This document shows, piece by piece, positions 33,416 to 42,019 of a DNA stretch of 49,956 nt; the stretch's first letter is position 1, and the number at the start of each line of letters is the position of its first letter. A model generated the notes under the pieces. The model searched no databases. It was not told where the DNA came from and was given only the letters and a program-made list of their open reading frames with translations. Both the position numbers and the translations under genes were made by a program. This DNA is from Methanobacteriota archaeon (lineage in GTDB: Archaea > Thermoplasmatota > E2 > DHVEG-1). The stretch is from positions 389 through 50,344 of the forward strand of contig JAFNFT010000037.1 in assembly GCA_017885605.1 (NCBI GenBank), read 5' to 3'.

Positions 33416-34534
33416 ATGTTTCCATCCATGCAGGCTCCCCGAATCGATCTGTTTGAATGGCTGCTTCGGAACGCTCCGCACGCTACCTATAATCTAGCGT
33501 TTAGTAATATTCATGGTCTCACCATTCAAGAATATAAAACACTGACAGATTTCTCATTTCCTGATAGTTTTGAGTTGGGTTCCAACGCTCAATATGGTGC
33601 TGATGAGTTAAAGAAAACCCTCTGTTCGATGTATAACTGTGCAGCTAGTAATCTCGTTACGACGACGGGTGCTACTGAAGCAAATTTCCTTGTGTTCTCC
33701 TCACTGCTTTCAAAAGGAGATGAGTTTATTATCGAGCAACCAGGGTATCAACCGATGTGGTTGACACCGGAGATGCTGGGTGCTCGGCGGATTCCCTGGC
33801 CAAGAACTTTTGAAAGAGGGTTCAACGTTCAGATAGAAACACTTACACATCTTATCACTGATAAAACAAAACTAATTGTACTCACGAACCTGCATAATCC
33901 AAGTGGTGTGCTGATGAACCAAAAAACGCTTCAGGAAATCGCGAAGATTGCGGCGGACCATGGATTGTATGTCTTGGTCGATGAAATCTTCCTTGGCGGA
34001 TCCTTTCTTCCGCAACCATCGTCCTTTGGTATCCCTAACGTGATTGTGACCTCGAGTGCAACAAAGATCTATGGTCTAGGAGGACTGCATTCCGGATGGA
34101 TCATCGCACCTGAGGAAGTAGCGCGACACTGCCAGAGGGTGAAGGCGCATACCACTGGCGCAGCATCTTATACCTCGGAGATCATGACCGCGCGTATCCT
34201 TAGTGCCGCTCGGGTTGAACTCATCAGGCGATTCCAGAGAAGAGCAAAAACCAACCTTGAGTACCTTACCAAATGGATGAGCCACCATACCGAATTCTTT
34301 GAGTGGGTACAGCCTGATGGTGGCATTGTGTGTTTCCCAAGGTATACGATGAAGATCTCTTCCGTCGATCTTTGTAAATACCTGTTCGAAACGCAGAAAA
34401 TTTTGATTAACCCTGGGTCATTCTTCAATCAAGATGGTTTTCTTCGCTTATCGTATGGGTGCGATTTACCCTTGTTGCAGAGCGCGTTAGATGCTCTTGA
34501 GACGGGACTTCGAAATCTTCGGAGTAATCTTTGA
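33416..34534 (+). CDS. PLP-dependent aminotransferase, class I/II
   Basis: About 372 residues. Motifs: TTTGATEANFLVFSSLL (cofactor loop), TNLHNPSGVLMNQKTL (Asn-Pro), VLVDEIFLGGSF (Asp), TSSATKIYGLGGLHSGWI (PLP lysine) and FLRLSYGCD (substrate arginine). It resembles archaeal aspartate/aromatic aminotransferase-like proteins; the substrate is unknown. ATG 33416 is chosen over the TTG directly before it; ATG 33428 is also possible. It shares only general fold motifs with the aminotransferase at 30599, so the two are not recent duplicates. Confidence 0.88.
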   Translation: MFPSMQAPRIDLFEWLLRNAPHATYNLAFSNIHGLTIQEYKTLTDFSFPDSFELGSNAQYGADELKKTLCSMYNCAASNLVTTTGATEANFLVFSSLLSKGDEFIIEQPGYQPMWLTPEMLGARRIPWPRTFERGFNVQIETLTHLITDKTKLIVLTNLHNPSGVLMNQKTLQEIAKIAADHGLYVLVDEIFLGGSFLPQPSSFGIPNVIVTSSATKIYGLGGLHSGWIIAPEEVARHCQRVKAHTTGAASYTSEIMTARILSAARVELIRRFQRRAKTNLEYLTKWMSHHTEFFEWVQPDGGIVCFPRYTMKISSVDLCKYLFETQKILINPGSFFNQDGFLRLSYGCDLPLLQSALDALETGLRNLRSNL

Positions 34535-34700
34535 ATCTATTAAATATTCCTGGGATTCAAATCCCTCCCCTGCACTTTTATATTAAAAATTTAAAGAACA
34601 TATTCCAACCAAAGAAGAGGCGTTTTTTTTCAACAATAGAGTTTTGAAAAAAAGAGCTCTGTTTTATGTCAAAATAAAGTTACTACTTGTTAGTACTCAA

Positions 34701-34710
34701 GCTTTTATAA
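34701..34710 (+). promoter_or_regulatory. TATA box for the ribonucleotide reductase gene
   Basis: GCTTTTATAA is centred about 26 bases before ATG 34731, with no ribosome site between. This supports a leaderless transcript and the shorter start. Confidence 0.65.
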
Positions 34711-34730
34711 CGAAACAACGATTAGAATCT

Positions 34731-36806
34731 ATGACGATTACACATGTTCGAAAAAGAACCGGGGAACTAGTTCCTTTTGATGCTGAGAAAATTACGGTTG
34801 CTATTCAGAAGTCAATGTTTTATTTGGGTGTAAAGAACAGAAAAAAAGCTGAATCTTTTACCAGACAAATCGTTGAGTCACTTCAATCAAAACAAACGAT
34901 TTTTTTCCAAGGGAGCCCCACCATTGAACAGATTCAAGATACGGTAGAAGCGGTCCTTGAAAAACGAGAAAAACGCGTGTACAAAGCGTATTCATTATAT
35001 CGACGCTCCCGGGGGATCGCCCGAGAAATTAAACAGTATTTCAAGATACACGATGATTTGAAACTTGACGTCAACGCCCTTAAAGTCCTCGAAGAACGCT
35101 ACCTTTTAAAGGACGAGACCGGGAAGATCATTGAAACACCAACGCAGTTATTCAAACGGGTTGCGACAACCATCGCAGCACAAGATGCACTCTATGGGAA
35201 AGACCCTAACAAAACAGAGGAAGAATTTTTTGCTGCGATGCGGAATCTGGAGTTTTTACCAAACTCACCGACACTCATGAATGCAGGGACACCACTTGGG
35301 CAGTTATCCGCGTGCTTCGTTCTTCCAATAGAGGATAGCTTGGAAGGGATTTTTACCACGCTGAAGAACATGGCGTTAATCCAGCAATCTGGTGGAGGGA
35401 CCGGATTTAGTTTTAGCCGTCTGCGCGAAAAAGGTGCGATTGTGAAGAGTACCAAAGGGGTCGCGAGTGGTCCTATCTCGTTCATGCGCATCTTTGATAG
35501 CACGACAGATGTGATTAAACAAGGAGGGAAACGTCGGGGTGCAAATATCGGGATCCTCCATTGCACCCATCCTGATATCGCTGATTTTGTGACCGCAAAA
35601 TCTGGGAAAAGACTTTCGAACTTTAACATCTCCGTTGGTGTGACCGATGCATTCATGAGGAAAGCGCTACACAATCGGACATTGGTGTTGCGAAGTCCAA
35701 AAACTGGGAAGATTGTCCAAAAGATTAACGCAGCAGATTTATTTGAAATGATCGTACGAAACGCCTGGGAAACCGGAGACCCAGGATTGGTGTTTCTTGA
35801 CGAAATAAACAGGAAACATCCCCTGAGAAACATAGGTCTTATTGAAGCGACAAACCCATGCGGTGAGGTCCCGTTACTCGCCTATGAATCATGCAATCTT
35901 GGTAGCATTAATCTTGCAAAAATGATGACAAATGGAAAACTGGATTGGAAAAAATTGAAAACGACGATACGACTTGCAGTCCATTTCTTAGATAACGTCA
36001 TTGATGCGAATAACTATCCATTGAACGAGACAGAAGACATAACAAAAGCGCATCGGAAAATCGGTCTTGGTGTCATGGGATTTGCTGATTTATTATTCAT
36101 GCTGAAGATCCCGTACGATGGCAAGGAAGCATTGCGACTCGGGGAACGACTCATCAAGTTCATCGCAAAAGAAGCACAAGAAACATCAATGGAACTTGGA
36201 AAAGAACGAGGGTCGTTTAAGAATTTTCAGCAAAGCACCTGGCAGAAAAAGTATTCTGCCATGCGGAATGCGACCTGTATCACGATCGCGCCAACAGGAA
36301 CCATCAGCATCATTGCTGGCTGTTCCTCAGGCATCGAACCTGTGTTTGCGTTAGCATTTATACGACGAGTGATGGAAGGAAAACAATTACCAGAGATAAA
36401 CGAAGTTTTCAAACGAGAATTGATACGACGTGATTTGTATTCAGAGGAATTGGTGCGCCAGATATCCAAAACCGGGAATATCAAACACCTCCAGTTGCCA
36501 GAGGACCTGAAAAAAATCTTTGTCACTGCACTTGACATCACACCAGAATATCATGTTCAGATGCAAGCTGCATTCCAACGGCACGTTGATAATGCAGTCA
36601 GTAAAACAGTGAATCTCCCAAAGAATTCCACACAAAAACACGTGAGAAATATTTACCTGCTCGCATGGAAGTTAAAATGCAAAGGAATCACGGTGTACCG
36701 GTATGGGAGTAAACCTGAGCAAGTGTTGTATCTTGGGACAGGCAAACCAATTGTGGTTACATCTGATTACGCAGGCGATTGTCCAACAGGTTTATGCCCA
36801 CACTAA
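34731..36806 (+). CDS. nrdJ: Adenosylcobalamin-dependent (class II) ribonucleotide reductase
   Basis: 691 residues. An N-terminal ATP-cone (THVRKRTGELVPFDAEKITVAI) is followed by the catalytic barrel with LSACFVLPIEDS, the active-site NPCGEVPLLAYESCNLGSIN, and APTGTISIIAGCSSGIEP. The C-terminal CPTGLC pair is the redox-shuttle cysteines. It reduces ribonucleotides to deoxyribonucleotides using a radical from B12. No small (NrdB) or activating (NrdG) subunit is nearby, which fits class II. The start is set by the TATA box; the open frame continues upstream to 34644, but that part has no family resemblance. Confidence 0.94.
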   Translation: MTITHVRKRTGELVPFDAEKITVAIQKSMFYLGVKNRKKAESFTRQIVESLQSKQTIFFQGSPTIEQIQDTVEAVLEKREKRVYKAYSLYRRSRGIAREIKQYFKIHDDLKLDVNALKVLEERYLLKDETGKIIETPTQLFKRVATTIAAQDALYGKDPNKTEEEFFAAMRNLEFLPNSPTLMNAGTPLGQLSACFVLPIEDSLEGIFTTLKNMALIQQSGGGTGFSFSRLREKGAIVKSTKGVASGPISFMRIFDSTTDVIKQGGKRRGANIGILHCTHPDIADFVTAKSGKRLSNFNISVGVTDAFMRKALHNRTLVLRSPKTGKIVQKINAADLFEMIVRNAWETGDPGLVFLDEINRKHPLRNIGLIEATNPCGEVPLLAYESCNLGSINLAKMMTNGKLDWKKLKTTIRLAVHFLDNVIDANNYPLNETEDITKAHRKIGLGVMGFADLLFMLKIPYDGKEALRLGERLIKFIAKEAQETSMELGKERGSFKNFQQSTWQKKYSAMRNATCITIAPTGTISIIAGCSSGIEPVFALAFIRRVMEGKQLPEINEVFKRELIRRDLYSEELVRQISKTGNIKHLQLPEDLKKIFVTALDITPEYHVQMQAAFQRHVDNAVSKTVNLPKNSTQKHVRNIYLLAWKLKCKGITVYRYGSKPEQVLYLGTGKPIVVTSDYAGDCPTGLCPH

Positions 36807-36860
36807 TCGGCATAAAAAACAAATATTTAAAAACCAAAACGAGATAAGATTTCCTGCCCT

Positions 36861-36920
36861 ATGGATGAAATTGATGCACCAATACTCCAAGTAGTGTATT
36901 TTTTTTGTTTGTTGGGATGA
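36861..36920 (+). promoter_or_regulatory. Leader of the FKBP gene with possible upstream mini-ORF
   Basis: AATATTTAAAAA (36819-36831) is a TATA-like box about 35 bases before an ATG at 36861, which opens a 19-codon frame ending TGA 36920. The mini-ORF contains a T8 tract (36899-36906) that could also be the terminator of nrdJ. AAGGAGAG before ATG 36941 is the ribosome site of the main gene. Translation of the mini-ORF is unproven. Confidence 0.3.
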
Positions 36921-36940
36921 GTTGATCGAAAGGAGAGACT

Positions 36941-37390
36941 ATGAAGAATATTAAGGAAGGGGATACGGTCCAGCTTTTATGCGAGGCGAAATTAGAATCC
37001 GGTGAACTCTGCTATAACAACGATGCAAAAGATCCACTGGAACTAGTGGTTGGAGACGGAAAATTTTTTCCCACTGTCGAAGAAGCATTACATGAGATGA
37101 CTGAAGGCGAAACAAAGGTGATAACTCTTGAAGCCGAAGACGCATTTGGTCCTCATATCGATGACCTCGTCATCAAAGTACCAAAATCAGTGTTTAAAAC
37201 TGAGGTGACCTTAGAGATCGGCTCTCGCATAAAAATAGATGTGCCAACTGGTAAATCGTTTATCGGTACGATCATAGCGATGGATGAGCAGACATTGACC
37301 TTAGATATGAATCATCTCTTAGCAGGGAAACGAATAATAGTAAAAGTCACGGTTATTTCCATCATAGAACCGATTACAAAAGAAGAATAG
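36941..37390 (+). CDS. FKBP-type peptidyl-prolyl isomerase (SlyD-like)
   Basis: 149 residues. It has the SlyD/archaeal long-FKBP layout: first FKBP half with GDTVQLLCEAKLESGEL, PLELVVGDGKFFPTVEEALHEM, then GPHIDDLVIKVPKSVF leading into the insert-in-flap domain, and the return DMNHLLAGKRIIVKVTV. The usual NHPLAGK motif reads NHLLAGK. It speeds proline isomerisation and acts as a chaperone in the cytoplasm. A GGAGAG ribosome site precedes ATG 36941. Confidence 0.93.
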   Translation: MKNIKEGDTVQLLCEAKLESGELCYNNDAKDPLELVVGDGKFFPTVEEALHEMTEGETKVITLEAEDAFGPHIDDLVIKVPKSVFKTEVTLEIGSRIKIDVPTGKSFIGTIIAMDEQTLTLDMNHLLAGKRIIVKVTVISIIEPITKEE

Positions 37391-37477
37391 TATCATGAAC
37401 TTTTTTCGAGATTAATAAAAAAAAACAAAGAGGTATGGTTCATTCGAATGATTTCATATCCTCTTTAGGTTTTCTTT

Positions 37478-38866
37478 TTATCTCATATATTTGGCGACAA
37501 ACTCATCAACCTCTGGGATACCGCCTTGGAGTATAATATAACCATTATGTGGTTCTCTCTCCGTAATTTCCCCAGCGATTGGCGTGAGCATGATCTTTTT
37601 TACTTCCTCTGGATTATTTGTATGGCCAAGAGCCCAGCAGAGTTTCATATAGGCGACCTCTGGTAACATATTCTGCGCGGGAATCACGCCGAGTTTCATA
37701 AGATCCCGTCCGGTGTCATACACATACATCTGCACATATCCCCATAATGTCTGGACCGTCATATACACCGCGATTCCTTCTTCAATCGCACGTTGTAACG
37801 GGGCATATAAGGGTTTATTGACATGACCTAGTCCAGTCCCCGCAATCACTATTCCTTTGTACTTATGGTCAATGAGTGATTCAATCATATCTGGCAACAT
37901 ATTTGGATAGTAGTAGACTATCGCCACTTTGCCCTCAAACGCAGTATCGATGATGACGTCCCTATCTTTTCTGCGTTTATTGTAATCTTTTCGGAGGTAT
38001 CTGAACTCTGTTGGAGTCACGGTTGCAAGAGGGATATCACCAATAGTCCGGAACGTGCTTCGGTAGCTACTGTGCATTTTCCGCACACGGGTTCCTCGAT
38101 GAAGTAAATTATATTGGTCGCTTGTTGGTCCGAACATGCACACCATCACTTCAGCGATATCACAATACGCTGCAGTTCGTGTTGCGTTGATGAGGTTCAA
38201 CGCCGCGTCGCTCGACGGTCTGTCTGAGGACCTCTGCGAACCGACTAGTACGATAGGCACGGGTGGTTTCTGCACCATAAATGAAAGGATTGCTCCGGTA
38301 TGATGCATAGTGTCGGTCCCATGACCAATCATAATACCATCCACACCGCTTTCTATTTCTTTGCCGATTGCTTTTGCTGTAGTGATATACTGTTCTGGCC
38401 CCATATTTTCACTAAAAATGCCGTATAGTTTCTCTGTCTTTAAGTTGCAGATCCCTGCTAATTCTGGGACTGCACCGTATAACTCACCCGGGGAAAACGC
38501 GGGGATCACTGCTCCCGTGCGATAATCTAACCGTGATGCGATTGTTCCGCCTGTCCCAAACAAGGTCACATTTGGTTTTTTTGCATCTTTTGGAAATTCC
38601 GACTCAGGTATTTTATAATGACCTTCCTTATAGCCAACCTCTTTGACTGACTTGATTGAATTTACTTTTATTCCAACGTTATAGCCGTTATGCAGTTTAA
38701 GGACAATATGTTGGTCATCTTCTGTTTCTGCCCTTGGGAGGATGATACCGCTGAAGGTGCCTCTGGTTGACGTCATGACGACATCACTCCAGACCTTGAT
38801 GCCCAGCTCGATGAGTTTTTGTTTTGCTGCGCCGCGATATCCTTTGTACATGTCTTCATTTACCAC
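37478..38866 (-). CDS. gatD: Glutamyl-tRNA(Gln) amidotransferase subunit D
   Basis: 462 residues. An N-terminal beta-barrel (about residues 1-85) is followed by an L-asparaginase-type domain with TLFGTGGTIAS (catalytic Thr) and MIGHGTDTMHHTGAIL (second Thr-Asp pair). It releases ammonia from glutamine for GatE. The archaeal-specific GatDE enzyme makes Gln-tRNA(Gln). The start is GTG 38866, with GGTGAT four bases upstream; ATG at 38851 is less likely. It is divergent from gatE with 69 bases between the starts, an unusual but functional pairing. Confidence 0.96.
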   Translation of the reverse strand: MVNEDMYKGYRGAAKQKLIELGIKVWSDVVMTSTRGTFSGIILPRAETEDDQHIVLKLHNGYNVGIKVNSIKSVKEVGYKEGHYKIPESEFPKDAKKPNVTLFGTGGTIASRLDYRTGAVIPAFSPGELYGAVPELAGICNLKTEKLYGIFSENMGPEQYITTAKAIGKEIESGVDGIMIGHGTDTMHHTGAILSFMVQKPPVPIVLVGSQRSSDRPSSDAALNLINATRTAAYCDIAEVMVCMFGPTSDQYNLLHRGTRVRKMHSSYRSTFRTIGDIPLATVTPTEFRYLRKDYNKRRKDRDVIIDTAFEGKVAIVYYYPNMLPDMIESLIDHKYKGIVIAGTGLGHVNKPLYAPLQRAIEEGIAVYMTVQTLWGYVQMYVYDTGRDLMKLGVIPAQNMLPEVAYMKLCWALGHTNNPEEVKKIMLTPIAGEITEREPHNGYIILQGGIPEVDEFVAKYMR

Positions 38867-38908
38867 TTACATCACCATGATTGTGCTGAAAACGATAAGA
38901 GAAAAGGA

Positions 38909-38916
38909 CTATAAAG
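38909..38916 (+). promoter_or_regulatory. TATA box for gatE
   Basis: CTATAAAG is centred about 24 bases before GTG 38936, and no ribosome site lies between, which supports a leaderless start at this GTG. Confidence 0.55.
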
Positions 38917-38935
38917 AAATATAGTTCCTCCTTTT

Positions 38936-40927
38936 GTGTATAAAAAAGGGATGCTCCTAAGGAAAGAGACGCAATATTTAGATAGAAGTGACGTATTTGA
39001 CCCCCTCAGAATGTCCGATGACCTCTTAGAAAATGATACCTACTACAAAGAGTTAGGTTTACGATGTGGTTTAGAGATTCATCAGCAGTTGTTGACTGAG
39101 AAAAAATTATTCTGCCGGTGTCACACTGTTCTGCATCGGGACGAGCCAGGTGCGGTCATCTTACGACATATGCGACCGACGCTTTCAGAACTTGGTGAGT
39201 ATGATGGGACTGCCTTAATGGAGTTTAAGACAAAAAAGAACGTTATTTACCAACTCTACAATGACACCGTGTGCACCTATGAAATGGATGACACACCACC
39301 CTTTCACCTGAATTATGAGGCCTTAGACATCGCTCTTGAGATCGGTTTATTGCTGAATTACAGCATCGTCGATGAAATTCACATCAGCCGAAAACAATAT
39401 CTCGATGGAAGCATCCCGACCGGTTTTCAAAGAACCGGGATTGTCGGTGTCGAAGGGTGGATCCCCTATAAAAACAGAAAAATAGGTCTGATTCAGCTTG
39501 GGCTGGAGGAAGACGCATGCCGTGAGATCAGCGATGTGGGTCATCAGATTATTTTTAAAACCGACCGGTTAAGTATCCCGTTGGTCGAGGTCGTGACCCA
39601 CCCGGATATACAGACCCCTGCTGAGGCTGGCGAAGTCGCTCGACTGATCGGACGATTGCTTCGTTCCACTGGGAAAGTACGGCGAGGTCTGGGGAGCGTT
39701 CGCCAGGACATCAATGTCAGTATAACGGGCAGTACACGCATAGAGCTGAAAGGGGTTTCTAAGCTTCAGTACATCCCCCGAGCTGTGGCTCATGAGGTAG
39801 GCCGACAAAAAGCGCTTCTTGCTATCCGTGATGAACTTCGACTTCGTGGTATTACAGAAAAAACGTTTCAAAGTGAACAGAAGGATGTTACCTCATTATT
39901 ACAACATTCACGATCAAAGCGGTTGAAAGAAGTTCTGAAAAACAAAGGAAAAATCCATGGCATTGTACTGCGTAGTTTTACCGGTATTTTTGAATTCCCC
40001 ACACAAGTTGGAAAGACATTTAAGGATGAGATCGCGGGTCGTGTGAGAGTTATCGCCTGTCTTGATGTCATGCCTAATATTGTCTCAGATGCTCATTTTC
40101 GGGAATTCGGTCTGAGCAAAAAGGAAATCACATCGGTAGAGACACTGTTTGATGCAAAACCGACAGATACGCTCGTTCTTGTTTGGGGCAGTGAGGATGA
40201 CGTAGAAACTGCCATAAAAGAAATTAAAATACGAACGGTGGAGGCAACGATCGGGGTCCCTTCTGAAACCAGGCAGGTTTTTCCTGATGGGAGCAATGAT
40301 TTTGAACGGATCTTGCCAGGTCCGAACAGGATGTACCCTGATACGGATACACCACCAACACCAATCTCTCAGAAATCCTTGGAGAGTATAAAAAGAGGGA
40401 TGCCAGAACCACTCTGGGACTGTGAAAAAAGATTAGCAGCTCTTGGGCTTCCTCACTCCCTTATCACATCCCTCAGTATATCCAGAAATTTAAAAGTATT
40501 TGACAGGATAACAGAAACGTTGAAGGTTAAGCCGATTCTAGTCGCGGTGACGTTAGAGGAAACACTGAAAGCGCTGCAAAGAAAAGGCAAACATCCTGAG
40601 ATATTGTCAGATGAGACCTTGTATCATATTTTTCAGTTGCTCAGTGAAAAGAAATTTAGCAAGGAAGCACTCCCGACAGTTCTTGCGTTTTTGGCAGAGC
40701 ATCCAGATAAAACACCATCGGAGGCAGTCACAGAATTACAGATAGCGCCTCTTTCAGCGGAAGCTCTTCAAAGTGTTGTTGATGAGGTTATAGCGAGGTG
40801 CTCTAATCCTAAAACGATCAATTGCACTTCTAATGTGGTCATGGGTGAAGTAATGAAGGTTGCTCGGAACAGAATAGACGGTAAAGTAATACATGATATA
40901 GTAAAAACAAAATTGTCAGCTCATTAA
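38936..40927 (+). CDS. gatE: Glutamyl-tRNA(Gln) amidotransferase subunit E
   Basis: 663 residues. The GatB/GatE kinase core starts YYKELGLRCGLEIHQQL, followed by FCRCHTVLHRDEPG, DGSIPTGFQRTGIVG and VEVVTHPDIQTPAEAGEVARLIGRLLR. The AspRS-like insert typical of GatE lies at about residues 280-440 (GRVRVIACLDVMPNIV). The C-terminal tail is the helical YqeY-like domain that contacts tRNA. It phosphorylates and amidates Glu-tRNA(Gln). The start may be GTG 38936 (leaderless) or ATG 39011, 25 codons later, since the family core begins just after that. Confidence 0.96.
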   Translation: MYKKGMLLRKETQYLDRSDVFDPLRMSDDLLENDTYYKELGLRCGLEIHQQLLTEKKLFCRCHTVLHRDEPGAVILRHMRPTLSELGEYDGTALMEFKTKKNVIYQLYNDTVCTYEMDDTPPFHLNYEALDIALEIGLLLNYSIVDEIHISRKQYLDGSIPTGFQRTGIVGVEGWIPYKNRKIGLIQLGLEEDACREISDVGHQIIFKTDRLSIPLVEVVTHPDIQTPAEAGEVARLIGRLLRSTGKVRRGLGSVRQDINVSITGSTRIELKGVSKLQYIPRAVAHEVGRQKALLAIRDELRLRGITEKTFQSEQKDVTSLLQHSRSKRLKEVLKNKGKIHGIVLRSFTGIFEFPTQVGKTFKDEIAGRVRVIACLDVMPNIVSDAHFREFGLSKKEITSVETLFDAKPTDTLVLVWGSEDDVETAIKEIKIRTVEATIGVPSETRQVFPDGSNDFERILPGPNRMYPDTDTPPTPISQKSLESIKRGMPEPLWDCEKRLAALGLPHSLITSLSISRNLKVFDRITETLKVKPILVAVTLEETLKALQRKGKHPEILSDETLYHIFQLLSEKKFSKEALPTVLAFLAEHPDKTPSEAVTELQIAPLSAEALQSVVDEVIARCSNPKTINCTSNVVMGEVMKVARNRIDGKVIHDIVKTKLSAH

Positions 40928-40944
40928 AACGACAGAAAAAGGAG

Positions 40945-41103
40945 TTATTCTTTTTTTTCCTTAGTTGCTCCTTCTTTTACCCCTTTTCCAAATGCTTTTA
41001 CAACACCCCATCCTTTTTTGACGCCTTTCCCAATAACTTCCCCGGTTTTTTCAGCAGCCACTTCAACAGATCCTTTTTTTCTTCGTCCATAGAGACACCT
41101 CAC
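40945..41103 (-). CDS. Tiny basic amphipathic protein behind mvhD (possible frameshift)
   Basis: The frame ending TAA at 40945 encodes up to 52 residues from GTG 41103, with GSVEVAAEKTGEVIGKGVKK followed by GWGVVKAFGKGVKEGATKEKK. This regular Gly/Val/Lys pattern looks like a real amphipathic protein. The best start, ATG 41090 with GAGGTG five bases before it, is in another frame (MDEEKK, ending after 30 codons). Adding one A to the run of seven A at 41074-41080 joins MDEEKK to GSVEVAAEK and gives 48 residues. It lies 14 bases after mvhD, so it belongs to the hydrogenase operon by position. Function unknown. Confidence 0.5.
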   Translation of the reverse strand: MRCLYGRRKKGSVEVAAEKTGEVIGKGVKKGWGVVKAFGKGVKEGATKEKKE

Positions 41104-41117
41104 CTTTTTTTCTCATA

Positions 41118-41540
41118 TTATTTCTTATCAACTGTAATAGGATTTGGTCCGAGTTTCTTCATCTCTGCGACAAACTCTGTAACGATGGACGCAAACTTTT
41201 GTCCTTCTGAAGCAGAGACATATTCAAAGCGAACCCGTTGCGGTTCAACCCCAAGTTCCATCAATAATTTTTTGAGTAATTTAATCCTTCGGTTCGTCTT
41301 ATAATTCCCTGATTGGTAATGACAGTCACCAGGATGACATCCCGCAATAAGGACTCCATCAACCCCTTTTCGTAATGCTTCAAGCACAAAAGATGGGTCG
41401 ACCCGCCCGGAGCACATGACCCGGATTGATTTCAGGTTCGATGGATATTTCATCCGACTGGTTCCGGCGAGATCTGCTCCAGCGTAACTGCACCAGTTGC
41501 AGAGAAATCCAAGGATGTTTGGTTCAAATTCTTTTGACAT
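41118..41540 (-). CDS. mvhD: Hydrogenase-associated iron-sulfur subunit MvhD
   Basis: 140 residues, typical for MvhD. It has FLCNWCSYAGADLAGTSR at the start, then VMCSGRVDP and GVLIAGCHPGDCHYQSGN; the conserved cysteines hold a [2Fe-2S] cluster. In methanogens MvhD carries electrons from the MvhAG hydrogenase to heterodisulfide reductase HdrA. Here no hdr gene is in the window, so the partner is unknown. It follows the maturation protease gene by 11 bases. Confidence 0.93.
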   Translation of the reverse strand: MSKEFEPNILGFLCNWCSYAGADLAGTSRMKYPSNLKSIRVMCSGRVDPSFVLEALRKGVDGVLIAGCHPGDCHYQSGNYKTNRRIKLLKKLLMELGVEPQRVRFEYVSASEGQKFASIVTEFVAEMKKLGPNPITVDKK

Positions 41541-41551
41541 ACTTTTTTCCT

Positions 41552-42010
41552 CTAGGTGTTTTTCAGCTCCTCAAGGACCAGGGCAACCGCAGTTGGTACC
41601 GCAGAGGCGACTTCACTGCTGAGATGTTCCCCAAACTCATAGATGTTGTTCACGGTAATGCCGATCAGGATGATCTTTGACGGGAGGTGTTTTTCTCCGA
41701 GTTGTTTAGCCAAATGCAACGCTTCAGATAGCGAGACATCATGAGGATTACTGGAATGAACCGTGTGAAAATCGGAAAGCAAAAAGCGTTTCACTTCACC
41801 AGGTTTGCTATCGTTTTGTTTCACAGCATCGATCAGGATGACCTTCTCATACCCACGGATCATGTCCAGGAGGTTCATTCCACCTGTCGATGCGGTCTCT
41901 ATCGTGACCATCGGATTGTTCATCCGCTGGCGAAGCGCATCGATAACATGCAGTCCGACGCCATCATCCTGCAGGATTGGGTTCCCAATACCAAGCACGA
42001 TCGTTTTCAT
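41552..42010 (-). CDS. [NiFe]-hydrogenase maturation protease
   Basis: 152 residues of the HycI/HyaD/FrhD family: VLGIGNPILQDDGVGLHVID at the start with nickel-sensing Asp/Glu residues (Asp16 area), ILIDAVKQND, and DVSLSEALHLAKQL. It cuts the C-terminal tail of the hydrogenase large subunit after nickel insertion. Its gene sits nine bases after mvhA, whose product has a tail to be cut, so MvhA is the likely substrate. Confidence 0.93.
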   Translation of the reverse strand: MKTIVLGIGNPILQDDGVGLHVIDALRQRMNNPMVTIETASTGGMNLLDMIRGYEKVILIDAVKQNDSKPGEVKRFLLSDFHTVHSSNPHDVSLSEALHLAKQLGEKHLPSKIILIGITVNNIYEFGEHLSSEVASAVPTAVALVLEELKNT

Positions 42011-42019
42011 CTTCTGCTC

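Noticed and set aside
34551-34573. tRNA-like T-arm text (GGGATTCAAATCCC followed by TCCCCTGCA)
   Set aside because: The stem closes on an eight-base loop with an A-C mismatch at the key pair, and no matching acceptor or anticodon arm lies upstream, where an aminotransferase gene ends. At most a remnant.
35192-35833. Minus-strand 213-codon frame
   Set aside because: It lies entirely inside nrdJ, whose frame has strong family motifs throughout.
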